A DNA stretch of 64,000 nucleotides, taken from Tamarix chinensis (lineage: Eukaryota > Streptophyta > Magnoliopsida > Caryophyllales > Tamaricaceae). How positions within the stretch are numbered: position 1 is the first letter of the stretch; every line of letters begins with the position of its first letter. Positions 1 to 10,800 of the stretch are shown here, piece after piece. The notes below the pieces were generated by a model. The model was not told the origin of the DNA, ran no database searches, and saw nothing but the letters and a program-made list of their open reading frames with translations. The DNA lies in contig CM060173.1 of assembly GCA_030549775.1 (NCBI GenBank), forward strand, positions 66,716,367 to 66,780,366, read 5' to 3'. The translations under genes and the position numbers were made by a program.

Positions 1-1515
1 TACTTTGAGTAAGTTATTTCTTCCTAATTTGATTCTGCGTTGCATATTATCCACCAAATTTCTCAAGCATTAAGTTATCCTTTTAAGGTTTTGGAAGTTC
101 AGGATTTTTCAAGTTGAGTTTTCTTAGTTATAGAATAGTTTATATTAGGTAAGTTATTCTTACTTATAAATGTGACTTGGTTAAACATGTATGAGGTGAA
201 ATCTTTAAAATCCTAATTCTATAAGTTCGCATGAGAATTTGGTTTTAGATTGGTGCATATGGATTAAATTATGAATTATGAGATAAATGCATAATTTTAA
301 GGAAATTATGTTGATTTGATTAATTGTGAAGTATATAATAGTTTATGACCTAAAAAGTGTTAGTATGATGCTAGTACATGTTTTAGTTTGTATGAGGTAG
401 GAATTTCATGAATGAATTACATTGAAAATTCCAGTTTTGAGTTGTTCAAGGGTAAACCCATCATTTAGTTAGGTAAAATCGATTGACTAGTCAACTCAAA
501 CTATCAATCGATAGGTTTATGGTGACCTTGGTCTTGCTTTCTACTTAAATCTATCAAATACTTTGGTAGAAATAATTGACTGGTCTCTAAACAAATGGCT
601 GGTTTGGCTAAATTTATTGGCTAGTTTGAGGATTTTAGCCGAGGTTAACCAATCGAGTAATCGGCCCTAATTGGTTGACTAGTTAGCCCAACTGATTGAC
701 CATTTGTTAAAATCGGTCAACTAGTTTAATCAAACCGATTGAATATTTCAGCCATATTGTGTGATTTTAGTCTCTTGGTTTAGATATGGTTTGAGAAAAT
801 GCCCAACAATTTTATATAACTATATAATGTGTTAAATATAACTGTGACATGGATTAACCAACCTAATGGGTGGGTTAAACATATGATGATTCATGAAATA
901 TTCAATGGATGTTCTAAAGGCCTTCATGGGTAAACCTAAATAAGTATTTTATGGCTTTGAAAATGGTCATGAAATTTGAACAATTTTCTAGATGGATTAA
1001 TCTAGCAAATTTGACTAATATTGAGTAAGCATTTATGGAAATTCCACACATGGTTAGGCCTTGTAAGGGTTAGTGTGGAATAAGTATGAGAATGTCTTGT
1101 TTCATATTATATAGGCCTTGTATGATCATGTAACCTTAAGAATAGTGTTCTAATCACTTAAATTAAAAATACACTTGAGGTATGTATAAGTCAGGGTTAC
1201 CCGATCTTTGACTAGCTACCAAGGGTTAATCTGCGTTCGGGCTTTGCCCTTTGGTGGGATCCTACTAGATCCTGATACCTTACCCACTCTAAACACTAAT
1301 GATGTACTGGGGGTATTCATAATAAAGGGTTTGGTTACCTAAGTTCCTTTGGCTTCAATTTGGATTTATGTCCTTTGGTGATTACTTAGCTTTGCTTGGA
1401 CTTGATGTCCTTTGGTTTAAATAGATTTCCATGGTATGTGAGACCATAGGGTGGTGCACAATCCAAAGCTCAATGATAATAATGGTAATGATGACAATGA
1501 TGATACCGATCATAA

Positions 1516-1579
1516 TGATGATGATGATGATGAGGATGATGATGATAATCATAATAACAACAACAACAACAACAACAAC

Positions 1580-1614
<35 letters not shown>
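1516..1614. repeat. Compound trinucleotide microsatellite (GAT, AAC, AAT/ATT)
   Basis: Runs of GAT, then AAC, then AAT turning into ATT follow each other directly. The tract lies just after the conserved GTGGTGCAC segment of the type B LTR. The matching place in the copy at 57240-57300 has no such run, so the expansion is specific to this copy. Confidence 0.95.
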
Positions 1615-1615
<1 letters not shown>

Positions 1616-2365
1616 TTGGATATAGATAATATTGGAATGAGGTATTGGATAATAATTGGAATGAGAATTTGGATAAAGATTTTAAAATGAATGTAGATAA
1701 TAATTTGAATAAGTACTTCCAATGAGTATTTTGAAATAAAAGATGGTGAAAGAGGAAAATAGAGTAAAAGAAAGAGGACACTAATAGGGATAATGGCTTA
1801 TATACATAAGTGACCTAATAAAGTTAAGGATGTAGAAGATGGCTTATGAATAAATTACATTCTCAGATGAACATAGCCTTACTATTAGCTAAAACATTCT
1901 TCTTGCTGCTTGCATACCACCATCTATGATGTAGTTCTCTAGTGTCAAGCATGATGAGTCATATATGATATGAGCTTTCGAAGCTTAATGTGACCATAAT
2001 ACAATATGTGTCCTATTTATTTTACGTATGCATTAAAATGTCAATATGAGTTATATATACTAGAATCTTGTGTGTTAGTAACTCCTTTGAGGAGGTAACT
2101 AGGCTTACTTAGCATGAAGTGTACTAATGTGCCCATTTTCTTGGTCACCTACTTATTCACATAAGTACAGAGTCATGTATAAGTTTTCAGGGAGGGTCAA
2201 TAGTTGTCCAACCTCGTATGGGGCTTGGGTTCTGAGAGTGTGCACATTAGAACACTATAAGCAGTCCTTAATTGACCAAAGTTTAGTGTTTCACTATACA
2301 TTGGATTTTGGTTTAAATTTTCATCACTTATTTGAATATTACAGACCATTGAGTTATTTTACATG

Positions 2366-2377
2366 AAAGCTTACCTT
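2366..2377. repeat. Target-site duplication, left copy, of the LINE
   Basis: The 12-bp sequence AAAGCTTACCTT occurs here and again at 7170-7181, flanking the LINE. The first A of the right copy could belong to the poly-A tail, so 11 bp is the minimum length. A perfect long duplication next to a poly-A tract is the signature of target-primed reverse transcription. Confidence 0.95.
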
Positions 2378-2481
2378 GCCTCCTCGTCCTTGCGATGGGG
2401 AAGAACACTCGACGGAAGACAAGGTAGAGCAATGGCTCTTCATCCAAATCGCCGGCACCAGCGAAAGATGGACTTTCAGGG

Positions 2482-3720
2482 ATGGATGTCATCCCAAATC
2501 TTGAATTGCAGGAAGCATCATACTGTCCATCTTCTTCGCCCTTGAACGAAGATTTTCCTTCGATTGCACAACCATCCCCTATTGCTAACTCCCCGATTTC
2601 AAATTCAATTAGGGCTCCTTCATCTCCAAAAAACCTGCCTCACCCGATTGATATCCCAATTGAAAGTTGGAAAGACGTTCTTCTCAACAATCGTCGGGAG
2701 GAAGGGGTTATGACTCTTTCTTTTTCTCCCCCGATGATCGTAAATGGGGAAACTCAAGCCCAATTACTGAAAGAAGAAATTGAAAATGAGGAACGTCGTT
2801 GGGCTTTCACTCTGGTTGGAATGGTTGCAGGGTACCAACCATCTCATCCTCAAATGGTCCGCTATGTTAAGGAAAATTGGACCAAAATTTCGACCCCTCC
2901 TCAAGTCTATCTGCATGATCAGGGTTTTTTTCTATTCAGATTTGCAAATGAAGCAGATTATCACTCGATTCTGAAAATGCCTTACTGGTGCTATGGAATT
3001 AGACCCCTGCTCATCAAACAATGGAACCCAAATGAAAGTTTTGACAATGCAGAATGGAAAAAAATGCCTCTCTGGATTACCTTACCTGGGCTTCCTGTTA
3101 CTCATTGGTCAGTAGACTCTCTCAATCGAATTGGTAGCTGTATTGGAACTCCTATTTGTGCAGATATGGTAACAGCTACACGTTCTAGAGTCTCCTTTCC
3201 CAGGCTTCTTATTGAAGTAGATGTCAGCCTACCCCCCATTGATCAGGTCCAAATTGCTTTGCCTAATGGCAGCATTAGAACGCAAACTGTCTATTATGAA
3301 TGGAGGCCAAAGTTTTGCCCCAAATGTGATAGAGTGGGTCATGACATCAGTGCTCATTACCAAAAGAAACCAGCAGACAAGGAGACATGGAAACCTGCTC
3401 ACAAAGTCTGGCAAGTCAAAAAATCACAGCCAGATCCACCCCAGCAAAACCAACCCATTCTGCCTGCCCCTGTGAACCAAACTATTGAGGATCAAAATCC
3501 TCAAATTATTGAACCTGCAGGTCAGAACATGGACACACCTGCAGATCCCTCCCTAGATCACAACCTCTCTGTTGATGATGACATTCTAAATCTCTGTGAC
3601 CCTAACCATGCTACTCACCTATTGAACAAACTTGAAAATAAAAAGGGTAAAGGTGTGCTCATTGAACCAGGTGGTGATAGTAGACAGACTGCTGTTATCC
3701 CCTTCCAACCCAGCATATGA
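2482..3720 (+). CDS. LINE ORF1 protein (DUF4283 and zinc knuckle), intact
   Basis: This is a 412-residue open frame. LINE ORF1 proteins bind their own RNA in ribonucleoprotein particles; that role is family knowledge. Residues about 95-205 form the DUF4283 (RRM-like) domain with WAFTLVGMVAGYQP, FLFRFANEADYHSIL and W-rich segments. The typical LPLWITLPGLP-like stretch and ICADMVTATRSRVSFPRLLIEV follow. A zinc knuckle lies at residues 279-292: C279, C282, H287, with His292 where the family normally has Cys. The tail is Pro/Gln-rich and polar. The start at 2482 is the first in-frame ATG after the stop at 2425-2427. The frame is open back to 2428 and reads like coding sequence (SSSKSPAPAKDG), and an ATG lies out of frame at 2432, so the original start may have been upstream. 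The stop overlaps the ORF2 ATG. Confidence 0.9.
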   Translation: MDVIPNLELQEASYCPSSSPLNEDFPSIAQPSPIANSPISNSIRAPSSPKNLPHPIDIPIESWKDVLLNNRREEGVMTLSFSPPMIVNGETQAQLLKEEIENEERRWAFTLVGMVAGYQPSHPQMVRYVKENWTKISTPPQVYLHDQGFFLFRFANEADYHSILKMPYWCYGIRPLLIKQWNPNESFDNAEWKKMPLWITLPGLPVTHWSVDSLNRIGSCIGTPICADMVTATRSRVSFPRLLIEVDVSLPPIDQVQIALPNGSIRTQTVYYEWRPKFCPKCDRVGHDISAHYQKKPADKETWKPAHKVWQVKKSQPDPPQQNQPILPAPVNQTIEDQNPQIIEPAGQNMDTPADPSLDHNLSVDDDILNLCDPNHATHLLNKLENKKGKGVLIEPGGDSRQTAVIPFQPSI

Positions 3721-6700
3721 CCATTGCAGTATGGAATATCAGGGGTTTAAATAATCCCCTAAAGCAGAAATTAGTTAATAAGTATATTAGCATAAATAAT
3801 CCTCATATTTTTTGCTTACTTGAAACTAGAGTAAAAGAGAAAAACAAGTCTGCAGTCCTTAAGCACTTTAACAAGCAATTTTCTATCATTCATAACTATT
3901 TTGCCCACTATAATGGCCGCATTTGGATTATTTGGAGAGCTGACCTCCTTCAGATCCGGATCATTGATATTTTTGAGCAAGTTATCCATTGCCATGTGGA
4001 AAGGTCTGATGGACTTTTCTTTCACCTTTCTGTGGTGTATGCTCATAATACAAGAGATGCTAGACAAACCTTATGGTCTCAGCTTCAGAACTTTCATGCT
4101 GCACACAAACGTAGCCTTGTAATTGGTGATTTTAATGTCATCCTCTCTGATCAAGAGAAAATGGGAGGCATCACTCATGCTGCTGATATGGAAGATTTTG
4201 CTGAATGCCTCTTCACTTGTGGCTTGGGGGAGCTTCCAACTTCAGGCCCTTTTTTCACCTGGACAAATAATCAAATTGGTTCAGATAGAGTCTGTTGTAA
4301 GCTGGACAGAGCTTTGGGGGATCATGATTGGTTTCAACACTTTAATCATGTATGGGTTGAGGTGATTGAAGATTGTATCTCTGATCACTGCAGACTTCAC
4401 ATTAAAACCCAACAAGAGAACACAAATGGGATCAAGCCTTTTAAATTCTTCAACTTCTGGACTTCCTCTCCTCTTTTTCTGCCTCTTGTTGCAAAAGTCT
4501 GGAGTATGTCTGTCACTGGTTCTCAACAATATGTCTTGGTTGCAAAGCTTAGATCCCTAAAAAAAGCTCTCAAGCAACTAAACTCTGAACATTTTGGTAA
4601 CCTGCAGCATAAAGTCTTCCAGGCTCATGAAGACTGGTTTCAGAGTCATAGAGCCCTCCAAGTCTCTCCATATGATACTGACTTGCAACTCAAAGAAAAA
4701 AACCTGAGAGAAAAATAGTGGCAACAAGTTAGATTTGAGGAGCATTTCCTTCAACAGAAAGCAAGAATTAATCATATCAAGTTAGGAGATGGAAATAATG
4801 CTTTCTTCCATGCTAGGGTTAAAGAGAGGCAAAGATCAAACAATATCACTTCTTTACTGAATTCTTCTGGAAACAAGCTGACTACCCATGCTGAGATCCA
4901 AGCTGAAATCCTCCATGTTTACTCTGGATTATTGGGATCCTCAGCTCATACCCTACAAATGATCAACCCTCATATTATCAATCATGGCCCTACTCTTAAT
5001 GCAAGCCAGAGATCTTCTCTCTTAACCCCTGTATCTGCAGAAGAAATCAAAAATGCTGTGTTTAAAATGGGTGACAACAAAGCTCCTGGACCTGATGGTT
5101 TCAATGCCTACTTTTACAAATCCACTTGGCCGATCATTGGTGAGGATGTCATAGCTGATGTTCAAAGTTTTTGGACTACTGGTCATTTACTGAAAACTCT
5201 AAATATTACATCCTTACACCTAATCCCAAAAAAATCCTCCCCTTCTACAATAAATGACTATAGACCTATCTCTTGCTGCAATGTTGCTTACAAGATTATT
5301 TCTTCCATTCTCACCAAGAGACTATAGAGCATCCTTCCTTCTCTTATTCATGGGTCTCAAACAGCTTTTGTGGAGGGTAGATGGATTGGAGAAAATGTGC
5401 TACTAGCCCAAGAACTACTCAGGAAATATAACAGAAAGAATGTAAGTCCCAGGATGATGCTTAAAGTGGACCTAAAAAAGGATTTTGATACAGTGGAATG
5501 GAAATTTCTGCAGCAGCTTCTATTAGCTATGGGCTTTCCAGGGCATTTTGCTCATTTGATTATGCAGTGTGTCACTACTACTCATTTCTCCATTGTTTTT
5601 AATGGTAGCCTTTGTAAGCCTTTTAAGGGTGGTAGGGGACTAAGGCAGGGTGACCCCCTATCTCCTTACCTTTTTTTGCTCACCATAGAATACCTATCTC
5701 GACTGCTGCAATCTTTGTGGGCTGGAAATACTTTCAAGAACCACCCTGACTGCAAGCAAAGTAGAATCACCAACCTTTGTTTTGCTGATGATCTCTTAAT
5801 CTTCTGCAAAGGGCATTTACAATCTGCAATTGCCATAAAGGAAGCTTTAAACACTTTCCACAGCACTTCTGGTTTGCAAGCCAACCTTGAGAAAAGCAGG
5901 GTTTTCTTTGGGGGTGTAAATGATAACATCAAATTCCAGATTCTTCATGCCCTGAACTTTGCTGAGGGAAAATTCCCTGTTAAATACTTGGGCATCCCTC
6001 TTAATCCTAGATCCTTGAAAATTGCCCACTTCCAACCCCTTATTGATAACATAACTCAAAAGCTCAAAACCTGGACTACAAAGCTTCTTAGTTTTGCTGG
6101 AAGACTGCAGCTTCTAAAGTCTATCATCTTTGGGATTCAAAATTACTGGATGCAAATTTTCTTCTTGCCAAAAGCTGTCATCCATCGCATAGACAGCCTT
6201 TGCAGGGATTTTCTCTGGAACAACTTGGACTCCCAGAGACACAAAAATCCTATTGCTTGGTCTAAAGTTTGCACCCCAAAAGAAGAAGGTGGCCTAGGAC
6301 TACAGCAGCTCATACATTGGAACTCAGCATGTATGGCCAAGTACCTCTGGAAGCTCATTGAAGCAAAAGAGAGCTTGTGGGTAAAATGGATTCATGGAAA
6401 ATATCTTAGAAGGCATGATATATGGCATATTCAAGAGCAAGTTGATCACTCTTGGACCTTTAAGCAGCTATCGCTTGTTAAAGACCAAATTAGAGATCAT
6501 AATGAAAATTGGCATTTCTCTGGGAAATTCAACATTCAGCATGTTTACCAGCATCTTAGAAATCATATGCCAAAGGTTGAATGGAAATCTTTTGTTTGGA
6601 ATCACTGTGGTCCTGAAAAAGCACAAATTTTTCACTTGGATGCTCTACCATAATCCTCTTCCCCTGAAATCAAAGCTCTTCAAGTGGGGGATCACTGCTG

Positions 6701-7080
6701 ACAACACCTGTGAAGTATGCAGAAATAATGAGGAAGACATTGATCATCTTTTCTTGCACTGCTGTGGGGCAAAAATCCTTTGGCAGCATATCTTGGCCTG
6801 GCTTCATCTGGTCAGAAATGTCCATAACTGGCAGGAATGCAAGGCATGGCTTATCAGGAAGACCAAGGGGAAAAGGAAAGAAATTGTTTGGAGAACCATT
6901 TTTAATGCTCTTCTTTATCATATTTGGATCAATCGCAACACAGTGACCTTCCAGCTCATGCAAAGAAGGCTTGTGGCCATTATGAAGCAGATTATTTCTG
7001 AAACTTTTATTTGCTTTAATGATGCTAGGAATATTCATGTTACCAATTACCTTAAAAGACTAGATAGTTGGTTTGTTTAA
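3717..7080 (+). pseudogene. LINE ORF2: endonuclease and reverse transcriptase, broken at three places
   Basis: The ATG at 3717 overlaps the ORF1 stop as ATGA. The N-terminal endonuclease is intact in sequence, with WNIRGL near the start, LLETR, IGDFNVI and SDHC. The reverse transcriptase shows DNKAPGPDGF, DYRPISCCNVAYK, a GLRQGDPLSPYLF stretch and the catalytic FADD at 5781-5792. Position KKDFD replaces the usual K-A-F-D form. The C-terminal zinc-finger reverse-transcriptase domain follows with CEVC...HLFLHC at about 6706-6765. Three lesions are visible: TAG at 4716-4718, TAG at 5325-5327 (both in the otherwise continuous frame) and a frameshift at about 6600-6655, after which coding continues in the next frame to the stop at 7080. 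Family role: nicks the target DNA and copies the LINE RNA there. This copy is almost certainly inactive. Confidence 0.95.
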
Positions 7081-7169
7081 GTACTTAGGGCCTAGTCCCT
7101 CTTGTATCTTCGAGACTCAGTTTGTACTTCTTTACCTTTGGTAATAAAACTTTTTAAATTACCAAAAAA
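7081..7169 (+). other. LINE 3' untranslated tail and poly-A
   Basis: A short tail follows the ORF2 stop and carries TAATAAAA at 7142-7149, a polyadenylation-like signal, then ATTACC and a run of A. It ends at the right copy of the target duplication (7170-7181). Confidence 0.85.
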
Positions 7170-7394
7170 AAAGCTTACCTTTTAATATTTATATAATCTG
7201 TTTTAGTTCACTATACATTAGATTTGGTTGGTTTGGTTTCTCAGCCTTGTATCTAGCATGAGATGGGCAGTTGGTGCCTATCCTATATTAGGTATAGCTG
7301 TAACACCATAGTTTTTTTTATGTGTGTATTAGCTTTCTGCTTATGTAATATTTTCAAAACAAAGTTTTTTAGTTGTGAAAAATGGGGTATTACA

Positions 7395-9092
7395 CATGTA
7401 ACCTGTCAACTAGTGCTAAACTCTTCTATGTTGTTTGTTACAAGCAATCAACCAATTAGTTAGCAAATACAAGTTTATTAGTCCACTACTTTGAGCCACT
7501 AGTTGGTTGGCACAAGAATTTAGAGTTTTTGATTATGCGTGGAACTAGTCAATTTATTCTATGAGAGCCTAGCCCATTAGCCTAAATAATCAACTAATTT
7601 ATCTATAAGTATTGTATTATGCTTTATGTTAAACCCAAACAATTCCACTAGTTTTGCGGACCAGTTAGCATGTTTGTAGGGATCTTATATTATATTTTTA
7701 TAATCATTCCTTCGATATTTATTCATGGCTTGACCTTATTCATAGGCTTTAACCTAAAATTCTAATAATGAATGAATTATGTATAAATGGAATTAACTAT
7801 TTGGAATGACGAGTTCAGTGACTAAGATATCACCTAGACTATGATGTTTGTCTATAAGTGGAAAATGTCAAACTCTTGTACATGGGCAATTAGAAAATAA
7901 TGATGTGGAATAACCTATAATGTAAGTTATCTTCCAAATAAAATAGTAATCACTTAAAGGGGAAAGAAATTGTTTGACCTTATGTCTCTTTAAATCTCAA
8001 AATAACTAACCAAGGGATGGCTTGTTTTATTATGTGCCTCTAGGCAGGGGAACTATCATTTGTTTTGGTGCCACTTATATTATATGCTACACATATAAGA
8101 GTGCTTAAGCAATGCCAAAACGTAAGGTTTAGATTACCTAGAAATATGACGGTGAAGTGTATGTTTGCTATTCCATTAGTTGGGACATTGTTTCCAATAG
8201 TGGTACCATGATTAGTTTCATGGTTGAGGACTTACCTTTCTTATTTAAAAATTTTAAACCAATATAGGTTATGTGCTCACCTTTATGCTAAATAAAATAA
8301 CTAGAAAGCTTCTGTACTACCTTGGATGGACTTATGTTCTTTGCAAGCTACTTACTATGCTTATATTACTATAAAGATCCATGATAAATCCTCAAATTAT
8401 GTGGCATGCATTACTTGTATGAGATGGAAGGTATTGGTATTCTTGAATTTATCTATATATGTTACTATGCAAAAGATGTTAAGATGTCCGTAGGTAAGTT
8501 GCTTTTACATGACATGCTATGCTATATCTATTGGAATCATGAGAATATATATTGATAGCATTACATGAACCCATATTATATTTTTACTTATCCTATAATA
8601 TCATAAATTGTATGATGGAGTGACTTGATTTACTTAGTACATAGAATATTAGCATGTTTGTATTTTCCATCACTTAATCCTAAGTAGGTCGAAGTAGCTA
8701 GTCAGTAGACAACCATTATTATAGGCACCCTAGGAGTGATAGGAGAATTTTAGGCTTTTCAGCACGAACTAACTTTTGCATCTTTTTTTTTTATTTTAGA
8801 TATTTAAACACTCTCTGACAGTATTTACTATTAGTTTGAACTATGGTTTTCCATCTATGATTTTAGATCTATAATTTAACTATTTTTATCCTTTATGTTA
8901 TTTAAAGCATTTTTTTTTAGTTTTTGGTTTATGTTGGTATCATATCTTTGTATGGAGCATGAGATGGATGGTAGTTTTTCTATACTATGCTAGGTTAACA
9001 CCTTCATTGTTCCTAATTGTTGAAAATTTTCTTTCCTAAGACTTTATTGAAAAATAAATTTTTTCTATAGTGAAAAATAGGATTATTATATT
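7395..9092 (+). mobile_element. Type B long LTR, copy 2, 3' part
   Basis: This segment begins inside the CGACTAGT-like motif block (about 7400-7680). It ends with the same 3'-terminal pattern as copy 1: GGAGCATGAGATGG, CTATGCTAGG, then AAAAATAGGATTATTATA at 9075-9092. Since copy 1 ends exactly where this begins, the 5' part of copy 2 probably lies upstream of the window and copy 1 was inserted into it. It is more decayed than copy 1. No coding sequence is visible. Confidence 0.65.
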
Positions 9093-9494
9093 GTAAGAAT
9101 TCCACGAGGGTTCCACTTAAGATGAATTGTGTCTAGGTTTGAGAGTTAGGAATATTTGATGCTTGCTCAGGCATGTTTTGAACTAAATATCCCTATGACT
9201 CTTGTGTCTCCTTATGTATTTTATTTCTTCTTTTAGTTAACTTGTTGTAATCATTATTTGATATATTTTTACAATATCAAAACTATAATCTTACAATGTA
9301 ATATCTTATATGTTTAGTATTAATATTCTTGTTAACTTATGTGGAGACATTTTAACCTTAGCACATAGTTAAGAATAGTAAATATAATTGAAATTATTTT
9401 AATTGTGGTGGTAACACCTTTAATTATAATGATTTACCTTATGTAAATATATCTTTTGAATAAAATTTTCTATAACTAAAAATGAGTTTTTATA
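9093..9494 (+). mobile_element. 3' end of an older type A-like LTR
   Basis: The stretch TTAACCTTAGCACATAG ... TTGTGGTGGTAACACC at about 9357-9418 matches the 3' portions of the type A LTRs (in reverse at 13700 and 16430). Upstream, ATTCCACGAGGGTTCC resembles reverse 16800. The LTR end is placed at 9494 because a primer-site-like sequence follows at once. Copy 2 at 7395-9092 seems to have been inserted into this older LTR about 400 bp before its end. Confidence 0.55.
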
Positions 9495-9497
9495 AAT

Positions 9498-9510
9498 TGG
9501 TATGAAAGCT
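9498..9510 (+). other. Primer binding site (initiator Met-tRNA type), degenerate
   Basis: TGGTATGAAAGCT resembles the plant LTR-retrotransposon primer site TGGTATCAGAGC, complementary to the 3' end of initiator tRNA-Met. It lies three bases after the LTR end, with a gag remnant 430 bp downstream, so it probably marks the start of an internal region. Confidence 0.6.
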
Positions 9511-9941
9511 TTTAAATACAAACTTAGTCAATAGTTTAATTAGAAAATGAGTCTCTTTTATCTTTACTAGCTTTCAAACTCAGATTAGGCTTGTGAAAAA
9601 CTGTAAGAAAGGTTTAACCTACCCTTAATTGTAGCTTCATGTTGGATTATTTTCCTTGTTGTGATTAGTTTTTTTAGCATTTATTTAGGTAGCCTTGTTA
9701 AGTAGAAATTTATTATTTATTGGTATGAGATTGCATTTCAAACCCTTCTTTGTCCCCATACTCTAGCATCGTCACTCAAAATATAAGACTTTAATGTATT
9801 TAAGAGCTCATTACCACTCTAGTTAAGAGAGAAACACACCAACCACAACCTCCACCACCATTTCATATAGCAATATACCTTCCCATGCCAACTGCATAAG
9901 AGGGGTAGATGTATAGGATGTAGTTACACTCACCATTGACA

Positions 9942-10083
9942 TTCATGGGTGTCGATGATTCATTAGCTCTAAACCATTATGTTTTAGAGTCTAATAAGAT
10001 CTTTGAGGATTTAGAGTGTCTATATGAGAATAGATTAAAGGAGGCCACATAGTTTCCAGAGGCGCACGCTAACAAATGGTAGC
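9942..10083 (+). pseudogene. Ty3/gypsy gag remnant
   Basis: One frame reads GVDDSLALNHYVLESNKIF followed by EDLEC and later HANKW. These fit the capsid segment of Ty3/gypsy gag proteins, where I/F-E-x-L-x-C and a W-rich helix are conserved. Stops interrupt it at the ATAG after EAT and after the final W. A Pro/His-rich coding-like stretch (about 9835-9865, QPQPPPP) precedes it, as in many plant gag leaders. With the LTR end and primer site upstream this makes a truncated element: LTR, primer site, gag. Nothing of pol is recognisable downstream. Confidence 0.7.
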
Positions 10084-10800
10084 AAAGTCAATGGGTGTCC
10101 AACTCACCCATCAAACCTTAGTAGCACATTTTGTAAAGATTAAGGATCTGAATATGATGTGTGTGGAAATACAAAATTATCAATTATGTAAAACTAATGC
10201 TCGATTATTTTGGAATTAGGAAGATGAAGTTTTGAAAGTGTTGAATTAAGAATGTTGATATTTGAATAGGGTATAATAAAGATGATTATGATTTGATGAT
10301 GGTGATGATGATTCAAAGGTGTTGATGAATTGATGATGATGATTCAAATTTGATGGATGAATCATGAATATGATCAGATATTGATGAGATGACAATGAGG
10401 ATGATTCAATGATTACGGTTTGATGATGGAGGCTTTTGTGGGTTAGGGCTACGGTTAGGGTTTTGAAGAAGAAGAAGAAGAAAAGGAAAGGAAGTTGAAG
10501 GTGGCTTCCTGCAATAGACAAGAGTAATTGTAGTGCTTTTGCTGTGGAAAATAGAACAAGCCATAGGAAAGGGAGGAGGAAATTTATATAGTTGGTTGGG
10601 GTGAGAAAATCAGACTAACAAAGGGAGTGGGAGAAGATGGGTTCGAACAAAATTAGAAAGGGAAGGATTTGGTATATAGCCATTTAAGGGGTGAGGCATG
10701 TAAAGTGAGGATAGAAAAGTAACAAGGTGATTAATTGGTGGAAGGAAAGATTGAACTAGTGGTAACATGAGTTAGGGTGGGGCACGGATAGGATGGTATT
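10084..10800. other. Intergenic repeat-like stretch, GAT-rich then purine-rich
   Basis: 10250-10430 is rich in GATGAT and GATTCAA words. 10465-10490 has a GAA run and 10490-10800 is G/A-rich, like the purine-rich parts of the type A LTRs on this strand. No believable protein is encoded. It may be a further LTR in - orientation, but I cannot place its ends. Confidence 0.4.

Larger units (their letters stand above)
2378..7169 (+). mobile_element. Complete L1-type LINE retrotransposon, recently inserted but defective
   Basis: This 4.79-kb non-LTR retrotransposon sits in the long LTR at 1-7394. It has a short 5' leader, ORF1 (2482-3720), ORF2 (3717-7080, broken) and an 89-bp 3' tail ending in a run of A. 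It is flanked by a perfect 12-bp duplication (2366-2377 and 7170-7181). The order of DUF4283/zinc-knuckle protein, endonuclease, reverse transcriptase and C-terminal zinc-finger domain is that of plant L1 elements. The 3' tail (TTTGGTAATAAAA then ATTACC and poly-A) resembles the end of the older LINE at 25505-30010 in reverse. The exact duplication implies fairly recent insertion. The lesions in ORF2 mean it cannot now supply its own polymerase. Confidence 0.95.
1..7394 (+). mobile_element. Long gypsy LTR, type B copy 1 (5' end outside window), split by a LINE
   Basis: The LTR is recognised by comparison with the complete type B copy at 54837-58170. Shared segments include the CGACTAGT-like motif block (470-740 versus 56220-56505), a stretch at 1170-1460 that matches 56900-57270 and, in reverse, 39290-39560, and the 3' end at 7210-7394, which finishes GGGGTATTACA. 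About 1.1 kb of the 5' part must lie before base 1. Net LTR sequence in the window is about 2.6 kb once the LINE at 2378-7169 is removed. It encodes nothing. The 3' end abuts another type B LTR, so this copy was probably inserted into it. Orientation is inferred from the homologous copies. Confidence 0.75.

Noticed and set aside
1431..1690. Two open frames with long Met/Ile/Thr or Asp/Asn runs
   Set aside because: They are translations of the GAT/AAC/AAT microsatellite in an LTR. The related copy at 57240 lacks the run and the frames.
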